Shown here piece after piece: positions 1 to 6,600 of a stretch of DNA of 15,106 bases (positions are counted from its first letter, which is position 1; every line of letters starts with the position of its first letter). Position numbers and translations under genes: made by a program. The stretch is from Altererythrobacter sp. (lineage in GTDB: Bacteria; Pseudomonadota; Alphaproteobacteria; Sphingomonadales; Sphingomonadaceae). Location of the stretch: the NCBI GenBank assembly GCA_023299945.1, contig JALZVZ010000333.1, forward strand, positions 1 to 15,106, in the 5' to 3' direction. The notes beneath the pieces were generated by a model. That model worked only from the letters and a program-made list of their open reading frames with translations. It was not told where the DNA came from and did not search any database.

Positions 1-84
1 CCTTTATCGAAATGGCGTGAAGGTTTTGAAGCGATGTCGAGCCGCGAATTGGTTGGCAAAGTGGTGTTTGAACCCGGAAGCTAA
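1..84 (+). CDS. C-terminal end of a probable MDR-family (quinone oxidoreductase-like) protein, partial
   Basis: Frame 1 is open from the first base and ends at a TAA (82-84), giving 27 residues ending in the segment LVGKVVFEPGS. A tail of the form 'FEAM...GKVVF' is typical of the end of medium-chain dehydrogenase/reductase proteins such as NADPH:quinone oxidoreductases. There it forms the last helix and strand of the catalytic fold. The gene runs rightward and converges on the leftward atp operon, with its stop only about 16 bp before the terminator hairpin of that operon. The rest of the gene lies outside the window, so no cofactor or metal site can be checked. The family call rests on this short tail alone. 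That a coding gene ends here is somewhat more secure than its family. Confidence 0.5.
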   Translation, partial: PLSKWREGFEAMSSRELVGKVVFEPGS

Positions 85-87
85 AGC

Positions 88-121
88 CAAAAACGAAAAA
101 GGCGGCCCCGCAGGACCGCCT
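88..121 (-). terminator. Rho-independent terminator of the F0 ATP synthase operon
   Basis: Read on the minus strand, AGGCGG and CCGCCT form the outer stem. It extends through a G-U wobble and two more C-G pairs to a 9-bp stem closed by a four-base loop (TGCG), at plus positions 100-121. It is followed at once by TTTTTCGTTTTT (plus 89-100). The hairpin begins about 27 bp after the atpF stop. On the plus strand no T-tract follows the hairpin, so it should act mainly on the leftward operon. Confidence 0.9.
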
Positions 122-147
122 CATTCAAATCACCGGATCACAAGCGA

Positions 148-753
148 TCAAATCGAATTGATCAGCTCATCGGCCAATGCTTTATCGGCTTCTGCGCCGT
201 GCTTGCCAGCGATCAGCTTTTGCGAAGCCATTGTTGCAGCGGTCGCTGCCGCCACGCGGACTTGTTCCACCGCATCGCGTTCAGCAGCAGCAATCTTATC
301 CTCGGCCATTTGCTTACGCCGAGCGACCATCGCCTTGCTGTCAGCCTCTGCCTTGTCGATAATCGCATCCGCCTCGCGACCTGCATTGTCCATCATGGCT
401 TCTGCGTCTTTTTCAGCGCCTTTGATCTTGGCCGCATATTCGGCGCGCAAAGCTTCTGCTTCGTTACGCAATTTTTTCGCTTCATCAAGCTGGCCGCGGA
501 TCTCTGCGATCTTGGCGTCCAACCCGCCGGTGATCATGCCGGGCACTTTCTTCCAGATGAAGATGAGAACCAGCACGAACATTGCCACGCCGACCCAATT
601 GTAAGGCGCTAAGCCGAATGCTGTTGGATCGATATGCGCCGCCGGTGCGCTGCTGTCGGCCATGCCTGCAACTCCGCCGCCATCACCGCCGCCACCGCCG
701 CCTCCGATCATGGGCGCAAATCCGCCAAACAATGCGTTTAAGAGATTAGACAT
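148..753 (-). CDS. atpF: F0F1 ATP synthase subunit b
   Basis: This is the peripheral-stalk (stator) subunit of F0, which holds the F1 hexamer still while the c-ring turns. One transmembrane helix lies at about residues 50-68, ending in the basic IWKK. A long charged, Ala/Glu/Lys-rich coiled coil (about 75-185) follows and would project into the cytoplasm to meet delta and alpha. The start at 753 overlaps the atpF2 stop by 8 bp and has an excellent AAGGAGG nine bases upstream, so I chose it. It gives a 201-residue protein with an unusual roughly 50-residue N-terminal leader containing a poly-Gly stretch (about residues 17-27). A second ATG at 663 (residue 31), with GGAG eight bases upstream, would give a 171-residue protein closer to the usual length. 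This is the last gene of the operon. Confidence 0.95.
   Translation of the reverse strand: MSNLLNALFGGFAPMIGGGGGGGDGGGVAGMADSSAPAAHIDPTAFGLAPYNWVGVAMFVLVLIFIWKKVPGMITGGLDAKIAEIRGQLDEAKKLRNEAEALRAEYAAKIKGAEKDAEAMMDNAGREADAIIDKAEADSKAMVARRKQMAEDKIAAAERDAVEQVRVAAATAATMASQKLIAGKHGAEADKALADELINSI
672..706 (-). repeat. GGN trinucleotide-rich tract inside atpF
   Basis: On the minus strand this segment consists largely of GGC/GGT/GGA codons, with ten GG dinucleotides mostly separated by one base. It encodes the Gly run of the subunit b leader. Such a tract can expand or contract by slippage and can form a two-layer G-quadruplex in the transcript. It lies between the two candidate atpF starts and its 3' end contributes the GGAG of the downstream one. 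Confidence 0.7.
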
Positions 754-1240
754 GCGCCAGCGCCTCCTTAACGGCTTTGCTCGCCGCAGCCTTGGTCACT
801 TTCGCGCCAGCAAGCCGCTGTACAATATCTTGTGTGGCCTCAGCAGCAACGCCCTCAACCTCTTTCATGGCGGAGGTGTGCGCATCGGAAATCCGAACCT
901 CAGCCTCAGCCAATTTGGTGTCGAGCCGTTTTTGTGCCGCCGCGATTTTCTTTTCAGAGTTCGCCGCGCCTTTTGCCTTGGCCTCAGAAATCAAAGCCTG
1001 TGCAGATACACGGTTCTCATTCTCGCGTTGACGCCAAGTTTCTTCTTGTTCCTCCGCCCCGTCTTGGGCCGCCTGAGCTGCTGCCAGATCGTCTGCGATT
1101 TGCTTGTCACGCAGGGCAACCGTATCCATGACCTTCGGCACCATTCCGCGTCCAATGACGAAGAAAGTGAAGCCGAAAAAGATCAGCAGCCAGAAAATCT
1201 GACTGGCGTAGGTCTCTGCTAGCTGGGCTATCTGAGGCAT
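746..1240 (-). CDS. atpF2: F0F1 ATP synthase subunit b' (second b-type subunit)
   Basis: This 164-residue protein is the second b-like stator subunit, as in photosynthetic bacteria, alphaproteobacteria and chloroplasts, where b and b' form a heterodimer in place of b2. The N-terminus MPQIAQLAETYASQIFWLL leads into a single membrane helix (about 14-32). An alpha-helical charged region follows to about residue 150. The order a, c, b', b and the absence of F1 genes match the split atp operons of alphaproteobacteria. The start at 1240 fits family N-termini, but its upstream bases contain only a weak GGA about nine bases away, in contrast to atpE and atpF. The 3' end overlaps atpF. The gene is also called atpG in some alphaproteobacteria, which should not be confused with the gamma subunit. 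Confidence 0.95.
   Translation of the reverse strand: MPQIAQLAETYASQIFWLLIFFGFTFFVIGRGMVPKVMDTVALRDKQIADDLAAAQAAQDGAEEQEETWRQRENENRVSAQALISEAKAKGAANSEKKIAAAQKRLDTKLAEAEVRISDAHTSAMKEVEGVAAEATQDIVQRLAGAKVTKAAASKAVKEALAHV
763..769 (-). promoter_or_regulatory. Strong ribosome binding site for the upstream atpF start
   Basis: On the minus strand AAGGAGG sits nine bases before the ATG at 753. It lies inside the last codons of atpF2, so translation of the two stator subunits is probably coupled. It is the main reason to prefer the long form of subunit b. Confidence 0.75.
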
Positions 1241-1280
1241 GCGTGTGCGTCCGTATAAAACGAAGGATGGGTGACGTCCG

Positions 1281-1306
1281 GCAGGCAGCGCAATTACGCC
1301 GCCCGC
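1281..1306 (-). promoter_or_regulatory. Intercistronic hairpin between atpE and atpF2
   Basis: On the minus strand GCGGGCGGCG and CGCTGCCTGC pair over ten base pairs (two are G-U) around the loop TAATTG. It starts about 20 bp after the atpE stop. No T-tract follows, so it is not an intrinsic terminator. It could protect the 3' end of an atpE message from exonucleases or limit read-through or translation into atpF2. That role is inference. Confidence 0.55.
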
Positions 1307-1326
1307 TCAGATATCAAATGCGTATT

Positions 1327-1554
1327 TTAGGCAACGAAGATCAGGATCATCGCCACAACAAAGGCCAACAGACCGAGAAGCTCGGCAGCCGCAAAGCCAA
1401 TGAACAAACGGCCCTGTTGACCGTCTGCCGCGCCAGGATTGCGCAGAGCGCTTTCGAGGAATGAACCAAATACGTTACCAACACCGATGGCGGCCATACC
1501 GGCGCCAATAGCTGCGAGACCTGCACCAATGAGCTTTGCTGCTTCTGCTTCCAT
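1327..1554 (-). CDS. atpE: F0F1 ATP synthase subunit c (proteolipid)
   Basis: This 75-residue protein is the hairpin subunit of the membrane rotor ring. Helix 1 (about 7-32) carries the GAGLAAIGAG-type spaced glycines that pack the ring. The polar loop has RNP at 38-40. Helix 2 (about 50-74) carries the ion-binding carboxylate Glu58 in AAAELLG. The Na+-type pattern of Gln in helix 1 with Ser/Thr after the Glu is absent (Leu59 follows), so proton coupling is expected. The start at 1554 has AAGGA about ten bases upstream. It lies 58 bp after atpB and 86 bp before atpF2, and that second gap holds a stable hairpin. As many copies of c per complex are needed, the better ribosome binding site here than at atpF2 makes sense. 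Confidence 0.98.
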   Translation of the reverse strand: MEAEAAKLIGAGLAAIGAGMAAIGVGNVFGSFLESALRNPGAADGQQGRLFIGFAAAELLGLLAFVVAMILIFVA

Positions 1555-1612
1555 GATATAACTTCCTTATGTAAATACTTAAATTGATTGAAAAACTTGA
1601 ACGATTTAAACT

Positions 1613-2404
1613 TTAGTGAAGATGCTCTGCGTCATTGATGTACAGCGAGGTTAGCAGAGCAAAAACATAAGCCTGAATGCCAGCCACCAGAATTTCCAGC
1701 GCGCTAATGGCGATCATCAGGGCGAAACTCGGAATGCTGACCAAAGCGGCAATCCCGACGCCTGCATTGATTCCATCAATGACAAAGCTGGAAAGCACTT
1801 TCAGCAAAACGTGACCCGCCATCATCGCCACGAACAGCCGCAAAGCGAGGCTGAATGGGCGGATGAGGAAGGAGAAAAATTCGATCAACGCAATGGCTGG
1901 CACCATTGGCAGTGGCGTACCATGCGGCACAAACAGGCTGAAGAATTTGAAGCCATGCTTCCAGAAGCCCACCACCAGGACAATTGCGAAGCTGATGATT
2001 GCCAAAACACCGGTCACAGTGAAGTGGCTGGTGAAGGTAAAAGGATGCACGCCAATAACGCCCAAAGGCATCAGCCCAAGAAGGTTGGCAAACAAGATAA
2101 ACATAAACAGCGAGAAAATATAGGGCACATATTTGCGCCCTTCTTTGCCGACATTCGCCTCTAGCATATCGTCGATAAAGCCGGTGAAGAACTCCACCGC
2201 CATTTGCCAGCGACCAGGCACCAACTCACGCTTCAGGCCGCCCGCTACAAACACGGTGAGCAGGACGGTGGTGATTGCCATCCACATCGCGGAATTTGTA
2301 AACGCGAGGTTGATACCGTCAAAATCGAGCAGCTTTTCCGTACCGAACAAAGGTTCGATAGTGAATTGATGCATCGGATCGACTTTGCCTTCTTCGGCTG
2401 CCAC
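1613..2404 (-). CDS. atpB: F0F1 ATP synthase subunit a
   Basis: This 263-residue integral membrane stator subunit supplies the two proton half-channels against the c-ring. Several membrane spans are visible (about 38-57, 93-116, 128-147, 168-190, 196-210, 215-250). The essential arginine is Arg189 in SLALRLF, followed by the conserved AGH. The start is a GTG at 2404 with AAGGA nine bases upstream, giving MAAEEGKVDPMHQF. The in-frame ATG ten codons later has no well-placed ribosome binding site. The gene follows atpI by 44 bp. One oddity is that the usual Asn four residues after the Arg (Asn214 by E. coli numbering) is Ala193 here. This may be normal for the clade. Confidence 0.98.
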   Translation of the reverse strand: MAAEEGKVDPMHQFTIEPLFGTEKLLDFDGINLAFTNSAMWMAITTVLLTVFVAGGLKRELVPGRWQMAVEFFTGFIDDMLEANVGKEGRKYVPYIFSLFMFILFANLLGLMPLGVIGVHPFTFTSHFTVTGVLAIISFAIVLVVGFWKHGFKFFSLFVPHGTPLPMVPAIALIEFFSFLIRPFSLALRLFVAMMAGHVLLKVLSSFVIDGINAGVGIAALVSIPSFALMIAISALEILVAGIQAYVFALLTSLYINDAEHLH

Positions 2405-2448
2405 GATGTTTAGTCCTTAAAAAGCCTGACCGACTAACGCTTCACAGC

Positions 2449-2784
2449 TCAGTTTTCCGAAGAAGCCTCAGCCGTAGCAGCATTAGCGCTACGAATAATG
2501 TTCCTGAAGGCCACGCCTATTCCGAAAAATAGACCAACCAACAGACCCCAGGGCATCGTTCCGGCAAAATAATCAAACGTCCAGCCGATAACAATTCCGC
2601 CAAAGATCCCACCTAAAAGGTCAGCCAAGACCCGGTTGCCGCTGCGATAATTCGCATCAACACCCGAAACTGTTGGCTGGTTGCGCTCCTCTTCGCGCTC
2701 TTGAGCAGCCTTAAGCCGTTCTTCGAGCGCATCGATCCGCGCATCCTCAGCGATGGGTTCTTCTGCGGGCTTTTCATCACTCAT
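2449..2784 (-). CDS. atpI: AtpI/AtpZ-family F0 assembly protein
   Basis: This is a small inner-membrane protein at the head of the F0 operon. AtpI-type proteins assist c-ring assembly or ion supply. The protein has a hydrophilic, Glu-rich coiled N-terminal half (about residues 1-45). A family-like segment follows, with two membrane helices and a GWTFDYFAGTMPWG turn between them (about 58-95). The open frame extends to an ATG at 2817, but the ATG at 2784 has a near-perfect AGGAGG six bases upstream, so I set the start there (111 residues). The extra eleven residues of the longer form, MPRIPFYRRLV, look like untranslated leader. It is followed by atpB after 44 bp. No confident -35/-10 pair is visible upstream. 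Confidence 0.9.
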   Translation of the reverse strand: MSDEKPAEEPIAEDARIDALEERLKAAQEREEERNQPTVSGVDANYRSGNRVLADLLGGIFGGIVIGWTFDYFAGTMPWGLLVGLFFGIGVAFRNIIRSANAATAEASSEN

Positions 2785-2790
2785 AACCAG

Positions 2791-2796
2791 CCTCCT
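2791..2796 (-). promoter_or_regulatory. Ribosome binding site that fixes the atpI start
   Basis: On the minus strand AGGAGG lies six bases before the ATG at 2784 and downstream of the longer candidate start at 2817. It strongly favours the shorter protein. Confidence 0.8.
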
Positions 2797-2871
2797 ATAG
2801 AAGGGAATGCGGGGCATGGGTTCAGATACCCGCCGAGGGCGTCGTCCCCTTAGGCATGGGCTAAATGCAAG

Positions 2872-2894
2872 TCAACCGGCACTGGGCCGGTTGA
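2872..2894 (-). terminator. Hairpin between ydbL and atpI, possible terminator
   Basis: TCAACCGGC and GCCGGTTGA form a perfect 9-bp stem with a five-base loop, 34 bp beyond the ydbL stop. In the leftward direction only a weak T content follows (CTTGCATTTAG), so termination may be partial. In the rightward direction TTATTTCT comes about six bases after the stem, but no rightward gene ends here. Its position fits separation of the ydbH set from the atp operon. Confidence 0.5.
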
Positions 2895-2928
2895 ACGTGC
2901 TTATTTCTCAGTCGTGGCTCGGCTGGGT

Positions 2929-3321
2929 TTATGTGCAGGCGGGATCGCGCATCGGCGCTGCACTGCTGCGGGTCTGCCAGCTGCCATCAGGCGCTTGGTA
3001 TTTTTCACCGGGAACGGTGCGCGCAATTGCCTCACACCCCCCTGCTTTTGCATATTGCTCCACAGTGGCGCCTTCGGCCTGAGCACGGCGCGTATAAACG
3101 GCCTTACGCTTGATATTAATGTCGTTCACCAGACGGCGAAGAGCAGGCGTTTCCTGACCAACTACGCCAAGATAGCCATTGTTCTGCTCGCCCACTTCGC
3201 CAGAACTGCGTGCAGCGGCATAGGCAGGATCGCGTTGAGCCTGAGCAGGAGCTACAATGCCCACCGCCGCGACGGCAGCAAGTGTGCCAGCAAAAGCAAG
3301 GTTACGGAGCATTTTCATCAT
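2929..3321 (-). CDS. ydbL: YdbL family (DUF1318) periplasmic protein
   Basis: This is a 130-residue exported protein. A signal peptide with hydrophobic core at about 8-25 ends in AQA, with likely cleavage after Ala28. The mature part has the family pattern: VGEQNNGYLG (43-52), then INIKRKAVYT (69-78), then a GATVEQYA...GC...GEKYQAPDGSW region (84-115). Cys96 and Cys129 could form a disulfide. In E. coli, YdbL acts with YdbH and YnbE and is thought to keep YnbE from multimerising. It is the last gene of ydbH-ynbE-ydbL and starts 30 bp after the ynbE stop. AAGGA lies 5-6 bases before the first of two adjacent ATGs. The family call is strong; the role is taken from the E. coli system. Confidence 0.9.
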   Translation of the reverse strand: MMKMLRNLAFAGTLAAVAAVGIVAPAQAQRDPAYAAARSSGEVGEQNNGYLGVVGQETPALRRLVNDINIKRKAVYTRRAQAEGATVEQYAKAGGCEAIARTVPGEKYQAPDGSWQTRSSAAPMRDPACT

Positions 3322-3351
3322 GTTTTCCTTCCGGCGCCCTTGGGCCCCTCT

Positions 3352-3633
3352 TCAAAAAATATCTGCATTCTCGTCAATGGCTTCGGATGCATCTTCTACA
3401 AGCCTAGCCGTGACTTCAATATTAATATTCAGCGTAATAACAATTGGTTCTGTCGGAGCCGTCAGGTTGATACACCCGCTCAAAACCAACAGAGCAGGCC
3501 CAAAAACAGCGCACGGCATTATCGCCGGCCAATTGCATTTCGCCTGACCTCGCATTGCGCTCGCCTCGCCCTTTTCTTTTGCAAGAGCTTTTCTGGCATT
3601 GCCCGCAGCTTCGGTCAAATCTGATACCTTCAT
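3352..3633 (-). CDS. ynbE: YnbE-like outer-membrane lipoprotein
   Basis: The protein ends in a short conserved beta-strand segment after a lipobox. LSGC places the lipidated cysteine at residue 54, followed by INLTAPTEPIVITLNINIEV. That matches YnbE, a tiny outer-membrane lipoprotein whose strand pairs with the C-terminus of YdbH to bridge the periplasm in E. coli. The frame starts with an ATG overlapping the ydbH stop as ATGA, giving 93 residues. This is longer than the roughly 60 usual for YnbE and puts 26 polar residues before the signal sequence. The internal ATG at 3555 (residue 27) has GAGG eight bases upstream and gives a 67-residue protein with a normal lipoprotein signal. I think 3555 may be the real start. 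Isoleucine at +2 is compatible with outer-membrane sorting. Confidence 0.8.
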   Translation of the reverse strand: MKVSDLTEAAGNARKALAKEKGEASAMRGQAKCNWPAIMPCAVFGPALLVLSGCINLTAPTEPIVITLNINIEVTARLVEDASEAIDENADIF

Positions 3634-6600
3634 GGCTTAGTCTCGCTTTCTTGAAGCTGAATATCCGGTTTTTTCTTATCAATCTGACGGGGCGGCGCGA
3701 GGTCTAGATCAGGCGCTTTCTCATCCAAAGGTTTGGGCAGAGGCTCGGGAGGGCTTCCGTTCAAAGCCTTAAATAGCTCAACGTCAAACTCTTCTGGGAG
3801 ATAGACCGGCCGCAAAACTGCAAATAATTCCTGCAAAGGCGCATTCACATTCACATTGAGCTTAACCGGCAGCTTTGCAATCTCCCGCGTCAATATATTG
3901 CGGCTTGCCCCTGTTCCTTGTTGGACACCGTCAATTTCCAACTTTGTCGCCAATATCCCGCTGAGCGGCCCATCTATGGCAACTTTCATCCCAGTGTAGT
4001 CGATCGACTTGAGCATATTAAACGCAAAGTTGGAGACAAATCCCATATCCTCATAAGTCAGCGCGCCAACATAAGAGACATTACCGCCCGGTGGCTGCGC
4101 GGTCAGCACGCTGCCTTCAATGCGGCCGTTGCCATCCTTGTCGAAGATAATGGGAACCGCCCCATCAAACTTGCCCGTAGCGCTGAAATTTGCGAGCTCC
4201 ATTTGCGCCACAAAGCTGGCCGAATCCAAGCCATCCATTTGAAAGACATAGGCGCGTTCTTCTGACTGCGAGAAATCGAGGACGACTGGCTTCATCAGCA
4301 ATGTTCCGCCCATAAAGGGCCAGCGCGCCTCTTTTAGATCGATAACTTGAGCATCACGCACTTCAAAGATGACCTCGCCCGCCAGCACCTCAATACCTGG
4401 GTTAACCGAGGCAAGTGTAACAGTCTGGTTCGGCGCAGTCGTCAGGCTGATCAAATCGGTAAAGTTCACTGTGCCTTTTACGCCTTGAACCGGGCCGAAA
4501 GCGGCAAAGAAATCCAAACCTTGAAGCGAAAAACTACCAGAGCTTTCCACGCCATCCGCGTCCCAATCAAACTGTCCTGTGCCTGAAACTGGCCCGCTAA
4601 CGTTTGACATAAAGCCAAGCACCAAGCAGCTCAGACCAGCAGATTGCCGCTCTGGATCGCTGCGGGGTACGTCAGCGGCATCGTAGCAATCATTGCTATT
4701 TGGCTGCGGCTGAAAACTACCGCCGAATTGCAGTTGCTCGACCAGCAATTTTGCATTGCCGGCAGCTGACCCCAGGTCATGTGAGATATCCACCGCAGCA
4801 ATCTTACGGTTTGACGCAGGATGGATCATATTTGCCGCCGCTTTGATATCACTACCGTCCAATGTCAGAGCTGCGTCGCGGCCATATAGCGGTTCAAACC
4901 TATCAAGCTCTGATCCATTGCGGTCGAAAATCAAGAAACCAGCATCAGCAAGATCCAAAATTCCATCGTTAAAACGCCAACTCCCGCTGCCTTGGATTAT
5001 ATCCATCGGTAGAGCGTCGAGCCGCACCTCGGCTCCTGCAAATTTACCGCCGGTGCCTGCGCCCAAATCGGCTGTAATTTCAGCGATGGTAAAAAGGTTG
5101 GGCGCGTCCCCGCTGCCGATCACCAGCTCAGCATTGCGCAAAGTGCCCTGCCCGCCGCTTGCATTGGGCCAACCAAAGTCTGCCGCGCCTGTAGTCAGCG
5201 CAAATGGCGTGGAGCCAAAGCTTCCGGTCATATCAAGACCTGAAATATCACTGGTCAGAGCAAAGCCTGGTGCGCCAGGTGTGCCTTGCATAGCGAATCT
5301 GGCCTTGCCGCTCTGCGCGTTAACAGGGACACCGGCGAAACTTCCCTTCAGACGCAATCCGCTCAAATCACCTGAGAGCGCAAGCCCCCTGCTACCTGAT
5401 CCAGCACTTACATCAATCAACGCACTGCGCGCTGAAACCGCAAAATTCTCTCCGCCATATTGCCCCTGGACCGCAAGTGCAGGCAGCTGAGCGCCGAACT
5501 TTAGGCCGCCGTTGCCATAGGTTAGGAGGGGAGCGCCGCCCTTTGGACACATCCGAATGTTGCGCCGGTCCAATACCAAATCGGCACTGTCCAATGTGAG
5601 CGCAGCGAAGCTAACATCGGTGCAATTTCGGCCCATTGTGAGCACGCCGCCGGTTGAATAATCGCCTTGCACTGGCAAGTTCAGATCGCGCATCATCCCG
5701 CCAGGAATGGCGCCAGAGGCAATCATCCGCCCGTCGAATTGAATCGCGCCGCCGCGCGTTTGTTGCACCTGCATTTGCGGCAGAGCAATCGCGGCTTCGC
5801 CTTCGCGGAACTCATCCATTTGCGCGCGCAGAGCCAGCGCACCGCTGCCATTTTGCTCCATCCGCCCGCGCATTTGCGGCAGATCTTGTCCCGAAGTCAC
5901 AAAATTGCCCGATAGCTGCGCGCCCACGCTTGCGCCGCTGCGATATTGCACTTGGCTTACCGCCAGCGCCGCCTCTCCCGCACTATTCGTAAGCCGTGCC
6001 TCTGGAATAATCGCCGTGACAACAGAACCTGTTTGCTTTGCCGTGACAGATGCCACCAAACGATTCGCTTTGCCAAGCTTCGCCAATCCGCGGCGCAATT
6101 TGGCAATCAAAGGCGCGCCCAAAGTACCCTCTGACGCTGACTGATAGCCCGCCAACGCAGCAATCGCGCCCTCACCTGCCCGCAAATTATTGCCCGCAAT
6201 ATCTGCATCCAATTCTGTCCGCACGAATGCTCCGCGCACCCGCACTGCGCCATCGACAGAAAAATTCGCAATGCTTAGCTGCGGCGCACTGAGGGCATCG
6301 CTGGCCAGTGCAAACTTCACATTGGTTAGGCCCTCACCGTCTTCCGCAGCCCCGTCCCATCCTGCGGTAAAATCGCCAGAGGTTTTGCGAGAGCGATTGC
6401 CCGCATAATTCGCATCCGCCAGCGTCAGGCTGCCTTTGGCATCGGCGCTCGTGAAATCGCTCGGCATGACGATATCAATGTCCGCATTCAAATCACTGAG
6501 CGCCAATGACTGCGCTGCGCATTTCAACGCGTCCAAACGCACTGGCCCGGAAAAGCTGGGCGAGCCACCTGAAATCGCAATATCGCCGTAGACCGTAGCA

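Noticed and set aside
17..604. Long rightward open frame covering atpF in antisense
   Set aside because: It is low-complexity Ala/Ser/Leu-rich and antisense to a clear subunit b coiled coil; it shadows the codon bias of atpF.
662..1222. Rightward open frame antisense to atpF2
   Set aside because: It starts with a Pro run that is the reverse of the Gly codons and shows no family features; the minus-strand gene is certain.
2785..2817. Longer atpI start at 2817
   Set aside because: AGGAGG sits six bases before the ATG at 2784, inside the longer form, and no comparable site precedes 2817.
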